From Nitrospiria bacterium (lineage in GTDB: Bacteria > Nitrospirota > Nitrospiria > DASWJH01), in the NCBI GenBank assembly GCA_036397255.1, contig DASWJH010000108.1, positions 1 through 49,676 of the forward strand: a DNA stretch of 49,676 nt, read 5' to 3'. Below are positions 27,707 to 37,496 of the stretch, in pieces (within the stretch, counting starts at the first letter, position 1; every line of letters begins with the position of its first letter). The translations under genes and the position numbers were made by a program. The notes under the pieces are model-generated. The model made no database searches and was not told where the DNA came from. It saw nothing but the letters and a program-made list of their open reading frames with translations.

Positions 27707-28408
27707 ATGCCTGAAGGATTTCATTGGGGAGGCTCTCAAATTCTGGAAGTGGTTCTTTCCTCCAGTTGGATCATCAAGCTGGTTTTGCTTCTTTTGCTGC
27801 TTTTTTCAGTGGTATCTTGGGCCATTATTTTCTATAAGTATCGAATTTTTAAAAAGGAGAAGCGGGCCACACGTCATTTTCTTCAATTCGTCAGTCATCG
27901 GGAGGATATTGCTGAAATGAAACGGGAAGCCGAGCGTTGCGTGGATTCCTCTCTGGCTTCTTTATTCTTGGAGGGGTACCGAAGGGTTTATCGGCGAGGT
28001 GAACATGGGCAAAACGGGGACCCGGCCAGGGTGAGAGGTCTTGAGCGATCTATCAAAAGTTCCATTCAGGAGGAAATCGCTCATCAGGAAGAGTATTTAT
28101 CTTTTCTGGCGACGACGGGAAATGTTTCTCCTTTTGTAGGTTTATTTGGAACCGTTTTGGGAATCATCAATGCCTTTCAGGAGATTGGGCGACAGCAGAC
28201 TGCCAGCATTGCCACGGTAGCCCCTGGATTAGCAGAGGCTTTGGTGGCCACTGCCGCGGGTTTGTTTGCCGCCATTCCCGCCGTAATCGCTTACAATATT
28301 TTTTTAAACCGTATTCGCGTGTCCTCTTCCCAGATGGAAGCCTTTTCTTTGGAATTGATGGAACTTTTTGAAGAACAGGCCCAGCCAGAAGAGACGGTTA
28401 GGGCCTAA
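27707..28408 (+). CDS. tolQ: TolQ, proton-channel subunit of the Tol-Pal system
   Basis: 233 residues, MotA/TolQ/ExbB family. Three membrane segments are visible (about 15-42, 140-165 and 178-200), with the conserved GNVSPFVGLFGTVLGIINAF and LAEALVATAAGLFAAIPAV. With TolR it uses the proton gradient to power TolA during outer-membrane constriction. The ATG follows AAAGGGG. It is the first gene of the tol operon. Confidence 0.93.
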   Translation: MPEGFHWGGSQILEVVLSSSWIIKLVLLLLLLFSVVSWAIIFYKYRIFKKEKRATRHFLQFVSHREDIAEMKREAERCVDSSLASLFLEGYRRVYRRGEHGQNGDPARVRGLERSIKSSIQEEIAHQEEYLSFLATTGNVSPFVGLFGTVLGIINAFQEIGRQQTASIATVAPGLAEALVATAAGLFAAIPAVIAYNIFLNRIRVSSSQMEAFSLELMELFEEQAQPEETVRA

Positions 28409-28418
28409 GGGGTTCAAT

Positions 28419-28844
28419 TTGCACGGAACAGATTCAAACCTGGGTGGGCGTCGTTTCTTAGCAGAGATCAATGTGGTTCCCCTGGTGGATGTGGTTTTGG
28501 TTTTACTCATCATTTTTATGGTGACTGCTCCTCTCCTTTACCGGGGGATTGACATTGAGCTTCCAAAATCTTCAACCAATACCATTGAAGCCAAAGAACG
28601 GTTGGTAATCTCCGTTGAAAAAAACGGTGGAATTTTTGTGAATAAGGAAACGGTTTTACTGAAGGATTTAAGGCCGAAGCTCCAATCGGTAAAGGACCGG
28701 AATCCCGGGGTAACCGTTTATCTTCGGGCGGATCAGTCGGTGGCCTATGGGGTGGTGATTGCCGTAATGGATACCGTTAAACAGGTGGGGATCGATAAGT
28801 TGGGGATGGTGACTGAACCGCCGGGCAGAAAGAGAAAAATATGA
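28419..28844 (+). CDS. tolR: TolR, proton-channel subunit of the Tol-Pal system
   Basis: 141 residues, ExbD/TolR family. I chose TTG 28419 because AAGGGG lies nine bases upstream; an earlier TTG at 28368 would overlap tolQ more. The single membrane segment carries the essential Asp24 (INVVPLVDVVLVLLIIFMV), and the periplasmic part has YLRADQSVAYGVVIAVMD. It starts ten bases after tolQ. Confidence 0.92.
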   Translation: MHGTDSNLGGRRFLAEINVVPLVDVVLVLLIIFMVTAPLLYRGIDIELPKSSTNTIEAKERLVISVEKNGGIFVNKETVLLKDLRPKLQSVKDRNPGVTVYLRADQSVAYGVVIAVMDTVKQVGIDKLGMVTEPPGRKRKI

Positions 28845-28882
28845 CCCCCTTGATTGATTGAAGAAACAGGCGACCCTTTCAA

Positions 28883-29641
28883 ATGAAACCAATGCTCGCT
28901 GTGTCCATAGGGTTTCATGGTTTTTTTCTCCTCATGCTCTTTTCCTTTACCTTTAGCATGGGATGGAAAACCCCATACCTTCAAACTTACCAGGTGGACC
29001 TTGTTGAGCTTCCCGAAAGAGAGGTGGAGCCCAACCCCCGCCCCTTGGTTAAAGCATCCGAGCCCAAAAAGGCGGTGGTGGTTTCAGAAAAAACCGAACC
29101 CAAAAAAGTGAAAACCCAAAAGATCCATTTACCCAAAAAGGAAGTGATTCAGGAGGAAATTGTCAAACCGATCGTTGTTCAAAAACGCTCTGCGGTTGAG
29201 GATCCGGCCTCTTCTGAACGGAAGAAAAGGGTTCAGGAATTGAAAAAACAGTTAGCTGAGATAACCCAACAGGAGCCCCAGGAAGCCCCTCCTTTGAAGG
29301 AAGCGGCAATTTCTCCTACCAGTATCACGCCCATGCTCGAGGTTTCAAATTTCCCTTTTCCGGCGTATTTATTGAGTGCTGAAAAAAAACTTCGAAGAAG
29401 TTGGTCACCCCCCCCGGTGGGGGCGGTGACTGAGGGTCCCGAGGCCGTCGTGGTATTTAAAATTGCAAGAAATGGAAAAGTCAGTGGGGTCAAGATGGAA
29501 AAGGGTTCAGGAAATCAACATTTTGATTTGGCGGCCTTACGGGCGGTTCATGAAGCCGATCCCTTCCCTCCTCTTCCACGGGAATATTTGGAAAGCACTT
29601 TGCTGATCCATGTGAGTTTTTTGTTGAATAGGAACCTGTAG
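28883..29641 (+). CDS. tolA: TolA/TonB-type energy transducer
   Basis: 252 residues. The N-terminal anchor is at about residues 5-25 and lacks the full SHLS motif. A long Lys/Pro/Glu-rich linker spans about 45-150, and a TonB-type C-terminal domain follows (AVVVFKIARNGKVSGVKMEKGS, FDLAALRAVHEADPFPPLP). Position between tolR and tolB argues for TolA, although the C-terminal domain is TonB-like. It spans the periplasm to reach Pal and TolB. Confidence 0.85.
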   Translation: MKPMLAVSIGFHGFFLLMLFSFTFSMGWKTPYLQTYQVDLVELPEREVEPNPRPLVKASEPKKAVVVSEKTEPKKVKTQKIHLPKKEVIQEEIVKPIVVQKRSAVEDPASSERKKRVQELKKQLAEITQQEPQEAPPLKEAAISPTSITPMLEVSNFPFPAYLLSAEKKLRRSWSPPPVGAVTEGPEAVVVFKIARNGKVSGVKMEKGSGNQHFDLAALRAVHEADPFPPLPREYLESTLLIHVSFLLNRNL

Positions 29642-30960
29642 TGAATTGGGGCGGTTGGTTTTATCATCGGTGCTGGATGGTGGTTTTGCTTGGGGTGGGG
29701 TGGTGGAGCACCTTTTCTGTAGAGCCGGTCATCGGGGCCGAAGTTTTTATGGGGATTACAAAGTCAGAAAGTGAAAAGATTCCCTTTGGCATCTTGGGTT
29801 TCGAGGTGCAGGAGTCACTCCGTTTGGAAGGAACCACGGCCAGAGGGATTCTAGAGGCGGATTTGAGACGTTCTCATTTTTTTCGTGTGATCGACCTTCC
29901 CGGGATGCGTTTTCAAGGGGAGCAAAACCGAGCCCATGAAGACTTGGTTCGTGAAATCCGCGGTGTGGGGGCTGATGCGTTTGTTTGGGCCCGTTTGGGA
30001 CTCAACGGAGAGGATGTGGTTCTGGAGGCCCATGTTTATGATGCCTTTAAAGGAAAAGTGGTCCTCTCAAAGCGTTATTCGGGACAACGAAAATTTTTCA
30101 GGGCGGTGGTTCACCGCCTCTCGGATGATATCGTTTACCATTACACCGGGGAAAAAGGGTTTGCCCAAACCACCATTGCCTATGTTTCGAATTTGAGCGG
30201 TGTGAAAGAAGTATTCTTAATCGATTATGATGGATATAACCCACGGCGGATCACCGGGGATCAAAGTATTGTCCTGTCTCCACGCTGGTCCCCGGATGGG
30301 AAATGGATTACCTATACCTCTTTTCGTGATGGAAATCCTGATCTGTTCGTGATCGACTTGGTCACCAGCCGTCGTTGGAAAATGGCCGGTTTTCCGGGGC
30401 TCAACATTTCCCCGGCGTGGAATCCCTCCGGTTCTTTCCTTGCATTTGCATCAAGCAAGGATGGAAACACCGAATTGTATCTTCTGAATCGTGAAGGGAA
30501 AAATCTCAAACGGATCACATTTAATTCCAGTACCGATCTTTCTCCAACCTGGTCCCCCTCTGGAAATGCCATGGTGTTTACATCGGATCGGGGTGGCAGT
30601 CCTCAACTGTATCTGATGAACGCTGACGGTTCCAACGTTCATCGACTGACTTTTACGGGAAGCTACAATAGTTCTCCCAGTTGGTCCCCCAGTGGAGAAT
30701 GGATCGCTTATACCTGTCGTGTGGATAGATTTTTTCATATTTGCCTGATCAGTCCGGATGGTTTAAAGGAAGTGCAAATAACAGAAGGCGCGTGGGATGA
30801 CGAAAATCCTTCCTGGGCTCCGGATGGGCGACACTTGGTTTTTGGTTCAAACCGGGAAGGACCGTTTAACCTTTATTTCATGGGGGCGAAAGGAACTGAT
30901 TTGGAGCGTTTGACCTTTAATGGGGCTGACAATATGAATCCCGCATGGTCTCCCCGCTAA
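29641..30960 (+). CDS. tolB: TolB, periplasmic propeller of the Tol-Pal system
   Basis: 439 residues, starting at a GTG that overlaps the tolA stop by one base. A signal peptide (to about residue 31) precedes the N-terminal domain and a six-bladed propeller of PD40 repeats, each like SPRWSPDGKWITYTS or NPAWSPR. TolB binds Pal and couples it to TolA. Its length is in the family range. Confidence 0.94.
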   Translation: MNWGGWFYHRCWMVVLLGVGWWSTFSVEPVIGAEVFMGITKSESEKIPFGILGFEVQESLRLEGTTARGILEADLRRSHFFRVIDLPGMRFQGEQNRAHEDLVREIRGVGADAFVWARLGLNGEDVVLEAHVYDAFKGKVVLSKRYSGQRKFFRAVVHRLSDDIVYHYTGEKGFAQTTIAYVSNLSGVKEVFLIDYDGYNPRRITGDQSIVLSPRWSPDGKWITYTSFRDGNPDLFVIDLVTSRRWKMAGFPGLNISPAWNPSGSFLAFASSKDGNTELYLLNREGKNLKRITFNSSTDLSPTWSPSGNAMVFTSDRGGSPQLYLMNADGSNVHRLTFTGSYNSSPSWSPSGEWIAYTCRVDRFFHICLISPDGLKEVQITEGAWDDENPSWAPDGRHLVFGSNREGPFNLYFMGAKGTDLERLTFNGADNMNPAWSPR

Positions 30961-31085
30961 AGTCCAGCGGTCAATGGAAGATGCGGATTGTTTTCTAAGG
31001 GATTGAGAAAGGGAAAGTAAATACGGTTTTTCTTGAGCTCAATTTAAATGGTAATGAATCAATGAAAGGAAGGGAGGCTACTTAT

Positions 31086-31640
31086 ATGAATCGGATATGG
31101 AATAGCGCTGTGTTGCCTGGTTTTTTGATCGTCCTTGGTTTTTTCCTTTTAACGGGATGTCCTAAAAAAGTAGAGACCGCTAAAGAAACGGTGAATGTCG
31201 GAAAAGAAAGGCCTGGCCCGGCCACCGAGCGGGTGGAGCCGAGTATTACCGCCCCCAGTATTCAAGAGGCGGAAGTTCCACGGGCCAGCGGTAAAGAAGT
31301 CCCCATGGTTATCGGAATGGGTGATTCCTTTTTTGATTTTGACAAGGCCCTGGTTCGTGAAGATGCGAAAACCATTCTTAGGGAAAATGCCAATTGGCTC
31401 CGCTCCAATCCCAATGTAAAAGTTCAAATTGAAGGACATTGTGATGAAAGAGGAACCACCGAATATAATTTGGCCTTAGGCGAGCGGCGTGCCCAGGCCA
31501 CCAAACGGTTCCTGGTTGCAATGGGGGTGGACTCCAGTCGAATTTCTACTATCAGTTACGGGGAAGAAAGACCTTTTTGTATGGGTACCGATGAAAACTG
31601 CTATCAAAAGAATCGGAGAGCTCATTTTGTGGTTAAATAA
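31086..31640 (+). CDS. pal: peptidoglycan-associated lipoprotein Pal
   Basis: 184 residues from ATG 31086 behind GGGAGG. The lipobox LLTGC gives Cys25 as the lipid-modified residue. A Pro/Glu-rich linker leads to an OmpA-like domain with GHCDERGTTEYNLALGERRA, whose Asp and Arg grip diaminopimelate in peptidoglycan. It anchors the outer membrane to the wall and is the partner of TolB. Confidence 0.94.
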   Translation: MNRIWNSAVLPGFLIVLGFFLLTGCPKKVETAKETVNVGKERPGPATERVEPSITAPSIQEAEVPRASGKEVPMVIGMGDSFFDFDKALVREDAKTILRENANWLRSNPNVKVQIEGHCDERGTTEYNLALGERRAQATKRFLVAMGVDSSRISTISYGEERPFCMGTDENCYQKNRRAHFVVK

Positions 31641-31697
31641 GTCCTTTATACAGAGGGTAGAAAGATCCCTGTGGGTAATGGGTAGAGGAGAACGTCG

Positions 31698-32606
31698 ATG
31701 AAAACAACCGGTTGGCTTATGGTTATTTTTGGAATAGGCCTGCTCTTGATGAGTGGTTGTGCCCTCCAGGCCGACATGGTGGATGTGCAACTGGACATGG
31801 ATGATTTTAAAGCAAGAGATAGAGACATGGAGCGGAAACTGCTCGCGATTGAGGGGTATCTGAAAGAGAACTCCACTTTTTCCCAGCAACACCAGGCAGA
31901 TCTTGGGGGCCGGGTGGATCAAACAGGCATTGAAATTCAAATGCTACAAGGTAGGTTGGAAGAGAATCAACATGTGGTCTCTGAGTTGGGACGGCGAATG
32001 GATGACCAATCCTACCGGTTAACTGAACTTTTGGAAAAAATGGATTCCTTGGAAAGGCGTTTGGGGTCCGCTGGATTTGCCATTCCTGAACCGGCTCCAC
32101 CCCCCAAACCTGAGGGGCGAGGATTGGAGGGAACCGTTCTTCCCGGTAGAAGGATCATTCCTCGAGAGCTTGAGACTCAAGAGACCCCTAGCCCAGATGA
32201 AGCCAGTTCTCCCGGAAATCGGGTTGGGGGGTTAACACCCACTGAAGCCTATAACCTGGCCTATAACGATTATGTTCGAGGAAATTATGATCTGGCTTTG
32301 ATTGGGTTTCAAAACTTTTTAACTCAATTTCCAACCTCCTCTCTGCAGCCTAGCGCCCATTATTGGTTGGGAGAAAGCTATTTTTTCCAAAAAGATTATC
32401 CAAAAGCCGTTGAAACGTTTGAGACCCTTCGTCAACGGTATCCCCGAAATGACAAGGTTCCCACCGCCCTCCTCAAAGAAGGGTATTCCTTTTTGGAGTT
32501 AGGGGAAAAAAGAAAAGCCAAAGATTCCCTCAAGCGTGTCATTGAACAGTTTCCCTTTTCCAATGAGGCCAGTTTGGCCAAAGAAAAATTGGCGGTGATT
32601 CGATAA
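31698..32606 (+). CDS. cpoB: CpoB/YbgF-type Tol-associated lipoprotein with TPRs
   Basis: 302 residues. Lipobox LMSGC puts the lipid on Cys21 (E. coli CpoB is soluble, so this one is membrane-tethered). A coiled coil follows (about 30-125), then a Pro-rich linker, then three TPR units beginning TPTEAYNLAYNDYVRGNYDL. CpoB coordinates peptidoglycan synthesis with outer-membrane constriction. The ribosome site is AGGAGA. Confidence 0.88.
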   Translation: MKTTGWLMVIFGIGLLLMSGCALQADMVDVQLDMDDFKARDRDMERKLLAIEGYLKENSTFSQQHQADLGGRVDQTGIEIQMLQGRLEENQHVVSELGRRMDDQSYRLTELLEKMDSLERRLGSAGFAIPEPAPPPKPEGRGLEGTVLPGRRIIPRELETQETPSPDEASSPGNRVGGLTPTEAYNLAYNDYVRGNYDLALIGFQNFLTQFPTSSLQPSAHYWLGESYFFQKDYPKAVETFETLRQRYPRNDKVPTALLKEGYSFLELGEKRKAKDSLKRVIEQFPFSNEASLAKEKLAVIR

Positions 32607-34477
32607 TGTTGAGTTTTGAAAAATCCCTGCGGGTTAATTCCCCTTCCAAGGAAGGCAACCAGATTAAAATTTTACCTGAGGTGGTAATTAACCAAATTGC
32701 CGCTGGGGAAGTGGTGGAAAGACCCGCTTCCGTCGTCAAAGAATTGATTGAAAATTCCATTGATGCGGGAAGCCGGCGCATTTCAGTGGACCTTGTGGAT
32801 GGCGGAAAAAGTTTAATCCGTGTGGTGGATGACGGGGAAGGCATGAACCGGGAAGATTCCGCTTTGGCTTTTGAGCGGCATGCCACCAGCAAACTCTTTT
32901 CTGAGCAGGACCTTCATCACCTTCAGACCTTGGGTTTTAGAGGGGAAGCGTTGCCCAGCATCGCCTCCATCTCCAGAGTTCGTTTGGTGACCATGAAAAA
33001 AGGTGGGGCTATTGGAACGGAAGTAAGGCTGGAGGGGGGAAGTATGAAGGGACCCATGGAGGCAGGAGCCCCGGAAGGAACCCTGATCGAAGTTGAGGAC
33101 CTGTTTTATAATACCCCTGCCCGTCGTAAATTTTTAAAATCTGCCACAACGGAGATTAGCCATATATCCCATTTAATTCTGCAACAGGCCCTGGCTTACC
33201 CTTCTCTCCATTTTCGGTTAAATCTTCTTGGAAGCAAGACCCGAAGGGAGCTGTATAATTTGACGCCGGTCAAAACCCTTGGTGAGCGAATCCTTCAGGC
33301 CTTTGGGGAGGAGTTTTTCTCTCAGCTTATTGCAGTGGAACATGAAACGGAACCTATGAAACTTCACGGTTTTATTTCTCGTCCACTTTTCACCCGCGGG
33401 GGGAGAAATCAGCAGGAATTGTTTATCAATAACCGTCCGGTCCGAAGTCCAGGTATTCAGCATGCGGTGTATGAAGCTTATGAGTCGCTTCTTTCTCGGG
33501 GAAGACATCCCATTACGTTTCTTTTCCTGAAATTAGACCCGCAAGCCATCGATATTAATGTCCATCCCTCCAAAAAAGAAATCCGATTTCGGGATTCAAA
33601 ACAGGTCCATGATTGGTTAAAGGAAAGCCTTCAATCCTTTCTGGTTCAAAAACAGGGAGGTTCCCATTCAGAGGGGTCCTTCATTAAAGAGAATAGATTC
33701 GAAGTCCACACAGAAGGAGGGGATTTGAAAGAGGTTCCATCGTTTAATACCAGTGGGTATAAAAACCGTGTTCAAGAGGCGGCCGAACAATACCTAAAGG
33801 AAGGGACCTATCCCAAAGAGTCTTTCTCCCCCCCACAAAAATCCCTTCGGTTTCTATCCCCTGACTCTTTTCAATTGCCGGATCACCATCCGAGGATTTT
33901 AAAAGAGAAATGGTTTCCCTTAACACAAATTCATCATACCTTTATTTTAGCGGTTTCCGATAGGGACCTTTATTTTGTGGACCAACATACGGCTCATGAG
34001 AGGGTTCTGTTTGAGCGGTTCCTCCATACCACGGGTTCCTTCCAACAAGAAAGGCAAAGGCTCCTCATTCCCTTTCCCCTGGAGCTTTCCTTACCCGAAT
34101 CCCTTTTGTTAAAAGAACACCAACATGAATTGGAAGGCTTTGGTATTGATTTAGACGATTTTGGGGAACGGACGTTTATGGTCCGTTCCATGCCTGCATT
34201 GGTGTCTAAGGAAGGTTCCCGTCGGTTTATTATGGATATTGTGGATGATCTTTCTGAACAGGAATCGGCTCAAGCCCCGGAGAAAAAACGGAAGAAAATT
34301 GTAGCGACCATTGCTTGCCACAGTGCTGTCAGGGCCCAGCGGCCCATGAAAATGGAAGAAATGGAAACCCTTCTTTTCGATCTTCAAAAAACAGATCAGC
34401 CTTTTACCTGCCCCCATGGACGGCCTACCCTGGTCCAGTTGGAAGGAAAAACGTTGGATCGCCTTTTCTGGAGATAG
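32606..34477 (+). CDS. mutL: DNA mismatch-repair protein MutL (endonuclease type)
   Basis: 623 residues; its ATG overlaps the cpoB stop. The GHKL ATPase motifs are KELIENSIDAG, DDGEGM, and GFRGEALPSIASIS. The C-terminal dimerisation domain has DQHTAHERVLFE, matching the metal-binding DQHA-x2-E-x4-E motif with Ala replaced by Thr, plus ACHSAVRA and CPHGRPT. This points to a nicking MutL for a mutH-less pathway. The protein may start slightly later, since about 18 residues precede the usual N-terminus. Confidence 0.95.
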   Translation: MLSFEKSLRVNSPSKEGNQIKILPEVVINQIAAGEVVERPASVVKELIENSIDAGSRRISVDLVDGGKSLIRVVDDGEGMNREDSALAFERHATSKLFSEQDLHHLQTLGFRGEALPSIASISRVRLVTMKKGGAIGTEVRLEGGSMKGPMEAGAPEGTLIEVEDLFYNTPARRKFLKSATTEISHISHLILQQALAYPSLHFRLNLLGSKTRRELYNLTPVKTLGERILQAFGEEFFSQLIAVEHETEPMKLHGFISRPLFTRGGRNQQELFINNRPVRSPGIQHAVYEAYESLLSRGRHPITFLFLKLDPQAIDINVHPSKKEIRFRDSKQVHDWLKESLQSFLVQKQGGSHSEGSFIKENRFEVHTEGGDLKEVPSFNTSGYKNRVQEAAEQYLKEGTYPKESFSPPQKSLRFLSPDSFQLPDHHPRILKEKWFPLTQIHHTFILAVSDRDLYFVDQHTAHERVLFERFLHTTGSFQQERQRLLIPFPLELSLPESLLLKEHQHELEGFGIDLDDFGERTFMVRSMPALVSKEGSRRFIMDIVDDLSEQESAQAPEKKRKKIVATIACHSAVRAQRPMKMEEMETLLFDLQKTDQPFTCPHGRPTLVQLEGKTLDRLFWR

Positions 34478-34480
34478 GGT

Positions 34481-35497
34481 ATGACTCCGACATTATCCCA
34501 GGACCAAACGGTTTTTAAGGAACGGTTGGTTATTTTTCTGGTAGGGCCTACTGCATCGGGTAAAACCGAGGTGGCATTGGCGTTGGCCCCCCTGTTGAAA
34601 GCCGATATTATTTCGGCGGACTCCCGGCAGGTTTACCGTGGTTTGGATATCGGGACAGCCAAGGCGGACCCTCTCCAACGGGGTAGGGTGACGCATCACC
34701 TAATTGATGTGGTGGATCCCCAAGAGCTCTTTAGCGCGGGTCAGTATAAAAAGCGAGCAGAGGAGGCCATTGACGGATGCCATCGAGACCATCGGGTCCC
34801 GTTGGTGGTGGGGGGAACCGGTCTATACATTCGCGTTCTTAAGGGAGGGTTATGGGAAGGTCCTGGACCCGATTGGAATTTGAGAGAGAAATTCCGAATG
34901 GAAGAAGAGCGGGGAGGTGAAGGAACACTGCATCGACAGCTTCTCGGTGTGGATCCGGAATCAGCAAAACGGATTCACCCCAGAGATTGTGTCAAAATTA
35001 TTAGAGCCCTGGAAGTATATACCCTGTCGGGAAAAACATTGACCCAGGTTCGGTTAAATCATGGATTTATGAAGGGCCGTTATCAATCTCTTTTGTTGGG
35101 TTTACAGTGGGACCGCGAGCAACTGTATCGAAGAATTGAGGAGCGGGTAGATAAAATGTTAGAAAAGGGATTGGTGGGGGAAGTTCAGGGTTTAATAGAT
35201 AGCAACCCTCATGGGGAAATGCCTTCCTTGCGTGCCTTGGGTTACCGCCAGGTCATTCCCTATTTGATGGGAAAGATAACCCTTGAAGAAATGACCCGGA
35301 TTTTGAAACGGGATACCAAACGTTTTGCAAAACGTCAGCTGACCTGGTTTAGGCGTGAGCAGGGCGTCCGGTGGATTCATCTGGAAGAAGATTCAGAACC
35401 TGAAACCATTGCCAGGCAACTCTATCAAATCATTCAGACGTATATTCAAAGTAACGATCCAGAGGTTGCCCTTGTTGAAAGGAGTATAGCGTGTTGA
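34481..35497 (+). CDS. miaA: tRNA dimethylallyltransferase
   Basis: 338 residues; adds the isopentenyl group to A37 of tRNAs reading UNN codons. Visible are the P-loop [38 protein letters not shown] and [10 protein letters not shown]. An N-terminal extension of about 15 residues is present. It lies between mutL and hfq, the classical neighbourhood, and overlaps hfq by seven bases. Confidence 0.95.
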   Translation: MTPTLSQDQTVFKERLVIFLVGPTASGKTEVALALAPLLKADIISADSRQVYRGLDIGTAKADPLQRGRVTHHLIDVVDPQELFSAGQYKKRAEEAIDGCHRDHRVPLVVGGTGLYIRVLKGGLWEGPGPDWNLREKFRMEEERGGEGTLHRQLLGVDPESAKRIHPRDCVKIIRALEVYTLSGKTLTQVRLNHGFMKGRYQSLLLGLQWDREQLYRRIEERVDKMLEKGLVGEVQGLIDSNPHGEMPSLRALGYRQVIPYLMGKITLEEMTRILKRDTKRFAKRQLTWFRREQGVRWIHLEEDSEPETIARQLYQIIQTYIQSNDPEVALVERSIAC

Positions 35498-35814
35498 AAA
35501 CCCCAATGAATTTGCAGGATAGTTTTTTAAATAATGCCCGGAAGGAAAAAGTCACCGTAACGATCCGGCTTTTGAACGGAAACTCATTGTCCGGGATCAT
35601 TCAGGGATTTGATAATTTTGCAATTATTTTAAAGCATAAAACCCAGGAGTTGGTCTATAAGCATGCCATTTCCACCATCATCCCTCAAAAAGACGTTTTC
35701 CCTTTTCGTGATGGGAATAAAGAGGGGAATAAAGAGGAAAAGGGTTTTACCACCGAACCCAGAATTAAACCCATGAAGGGAAAAAAGGAAGAGGAAACTG
35801 GGGAAGCTGGTTAA
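35491..35814 (+). CDS. hfq: RNA chaperone Hfq
   Basis: 107 residues from GTG 35491, six bases after AAAGGAG (an ATG at 35506 is also possible). The Sm fold is intact: Sm1 [16 protein letters not shown] and Sm2 [10 protein letters not shown]. The C-terminal tail (about 35 residues) is highly charged, rich in Lys and Glu with two copies of GNKE. It pairs small RNAs with mRNAs. Confidence 0.94.
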   Translation: MLKTPMNLQDSFLNNARKEKVTVTIRLLNGNSLSGIIQGFDNFAIILKHKTQELVYKHAISTIIPQKDVFPFRDGNKEGNKEEKGFTTEPRIKPMKGKKEEETGEAG

Positions 35815-35874
35815 AAAGGTTTTCATCGGGGGAAAAATAGACAGGGATTGGGAAAAACGTGGGAGATATTGGAG

Positions 35875-36741
35875 ATGAAGCCTGAAGCGGAAATTGGTGT
35901 TATTGGGGGAAGTGGTCTTTACGATATCCAGGGTTTGAAAAAAACGCGGGAGGTTAAAGTCCGGACTCCTTTTGGGGATCCTTCCGGTATTTATAGGATG
36001 GGGGAGCTTGCGGGTGTCAAGGTGGCCTTTTTAGCCCGTCACGGCAAAGGGCATCGGATTCTGCCCACTGATATTAATTTCAGGGCGAATATTTTTGGAT
36101 TAAAAAAACTGGGGGTTGAACGGATTTTATCCGTGAGTGCTGTGGGCAGCATGAAGGAAAATATTCAACCCGGGAATATTGTCCTTCCCGAATCTTTTAT
36201 TGATCTAACCAAGCAAAGACGGAGTACTTTTTTTGGTAACGGGTTGGTGGCCCATGTGGCTTTCGCGGATCCAATTTGCCATGACCTCCGGCAAATTGTT
36301 TTTGAAAAGGGTCGTCCCTTAGGCGTCCCGTTACACAATGGAGGTGTTTACCTTTGTATTGAAGGACCTCAATTTTCTTCCCGCGCGGAGTCCCTTCTCT
36401 ACCGTTCATGGGGGGTGGATGTGATCGGAATGACCAATGCCACCGAGGCAAAACTCGCTAGGGAAGCGGAAATTTGTTATGTGACCCTTGCCTTGGCCAC
36501 CGACTTTGATTGCTGGCATCATGAAGAGGAGACGGTTACGGCGGATGCGGTGATTAAGATCCTTCAGCAAAACGTAGAAGCCTCCAAAAAAATTATTTTA
36601 GAGGTGATTCCGAAAATTCCAAAGGTGAGGAATTGTTCCTGCGCTCATGCCCTTCAAAACGCGTTGATTACCCAACCGAAAGCCATCCAGAAAGAAGCCG
36701 TTCGGAAGTTGAAACCGATTATTGGCAAATATTTATCATGA
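35875..36741 (+). CDS. mtnP: S-methyl-5'-thioadenosine phosphorylase
   Basis: 288 residues from ATG 35875 behind GGGAGA; a TTG upstream at 35848 is less likely. It splits MTA, a by-product of polyamine and other SAM-using reactions, into adenine and methylthioribose-1-phosphate. Motifs include [30 protein letters not shown], and [12 protein letters not shown] with [14 protein letters not shown]. It is related in pathway to metK and ahcY, which lie 8 kb downstream. Confidence 0.93.
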   Translation: MKPEAEIGVIGGSGLYDIQGLKKTREVKVRTPFGDPSGIYRMGELAGVKVAFLARHGKGHRILPTDINFRANIFGLKKLGVERILSVSAVGSMKENIQPGNIVLPESFIDLTKQRRSTFFGNGLVAHVAFADPICHDLRQIVFEKGRPLGVPLHNGGVYLCIEGPQFSSRAESLLYRSWGVDVIGMTNATEAKLAREAEICYVTLALATDFDCWHHEEETVTADAVIKILQQNVEASKKIILEVIPKIPKVRNCSCAHALQNALITQPKAIQKEAVRKLKPIIGKYLS

Positions 36742-37400
36742 AGATTTGGTTAATGATTGGCTTCGTCGCCTGCGCCGCTTGGGCATGCACGGGGTTGATT
36801 TCCAAAGACACTTCTTTAAGGGAAGAAGGAGAAGTGCTCTTTTCCGACCGGGGTTTCTCCGTATCTTACATGGAGGCCCAAGGGTTAACGGTTTTGCCCA
36901 TGGCCAATATCCGGGCCAGTGAGGGAATCCGGCAGAATGCCATCTATGAGGTCTACCAGGCTTTACGGATTTATTTTCCCAAAACCCAATTGGTGAGTCA
37001 ATCTGAGGCATTGACTCAAGCCAAAAAATTGGGTTTGGAAAAAACGGTTAGAGATGGGGTGAATGATTATGAGCAGAGTCATCTTTTAGATTCCCAATTT
37101 ATTCAACAAATGTATGTAATGACCCAAACCAGGTATTTTCTTTACCTCAGGATAAACGATTTTGATTTTTCGTCCAAAGGGGGGCTGGTGTCAAAAAAGG
37201 TAGAGCTTGAGGCTGAACTATGGGATTCCCTTTGCAAAAAGGTGGTTTGGTCCGGTGTGGGTCGGGTTGGAGTGGTGGAGTCAGCCCAAGATGAACGGGC
37301 GCGTTTTGAAGAAATGTTCGTCAGTGCGGCCCGAAATTTGGTAGTTCCTCTGGCCAACGGAAAAAAGAATAGGGTGAATCAGGGAGAATGTGTCTCCTGA
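36738..37400 (+). CDS. probable exported lipoprotein, unknown
   Basis: 220 residues; ATG overlaps the mtnP stop as ATGA. A short hydrophobic N-terminus carries two cysteines (Cys12 and Cys17, ACAAWAC). Cys17 is the more likely lipid site, but the lipobox is not canonical. The mature protein has an alternating alpha/beta pattern, for example [20 protein letters not shown] and [15 protein letters not shown] do not recognise the family. Confidence 0.65.
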   Translation: MKIWLMIGFVACAAWACTGLISKDTSLREEGEVLFSDRGFSVSYMEAQGLTVLPMANIRASEGIRQNAIYEVYQALRIYFPKTQLVSQSEALTQAKKLGLEKTVRDGVNDYEQSHLLDSQFIQQMYVMTQTRYFLYLRINDFDFSSKGGLVSKKVELEAELWDSLCKKVVWSGVGRVGVVESAQDERARFEEMFVSAARNLVVPLANGKKNRVNQGECVS

Positions 37401-37496
37401 ATTTTAAAATGATATTTTTCCCTTGAGACCGTGCCCCTAATACCGAAATAAAAAAAGACTATTTGACTTCAACTTTTTAAATTTAGGGAGGAAAGG

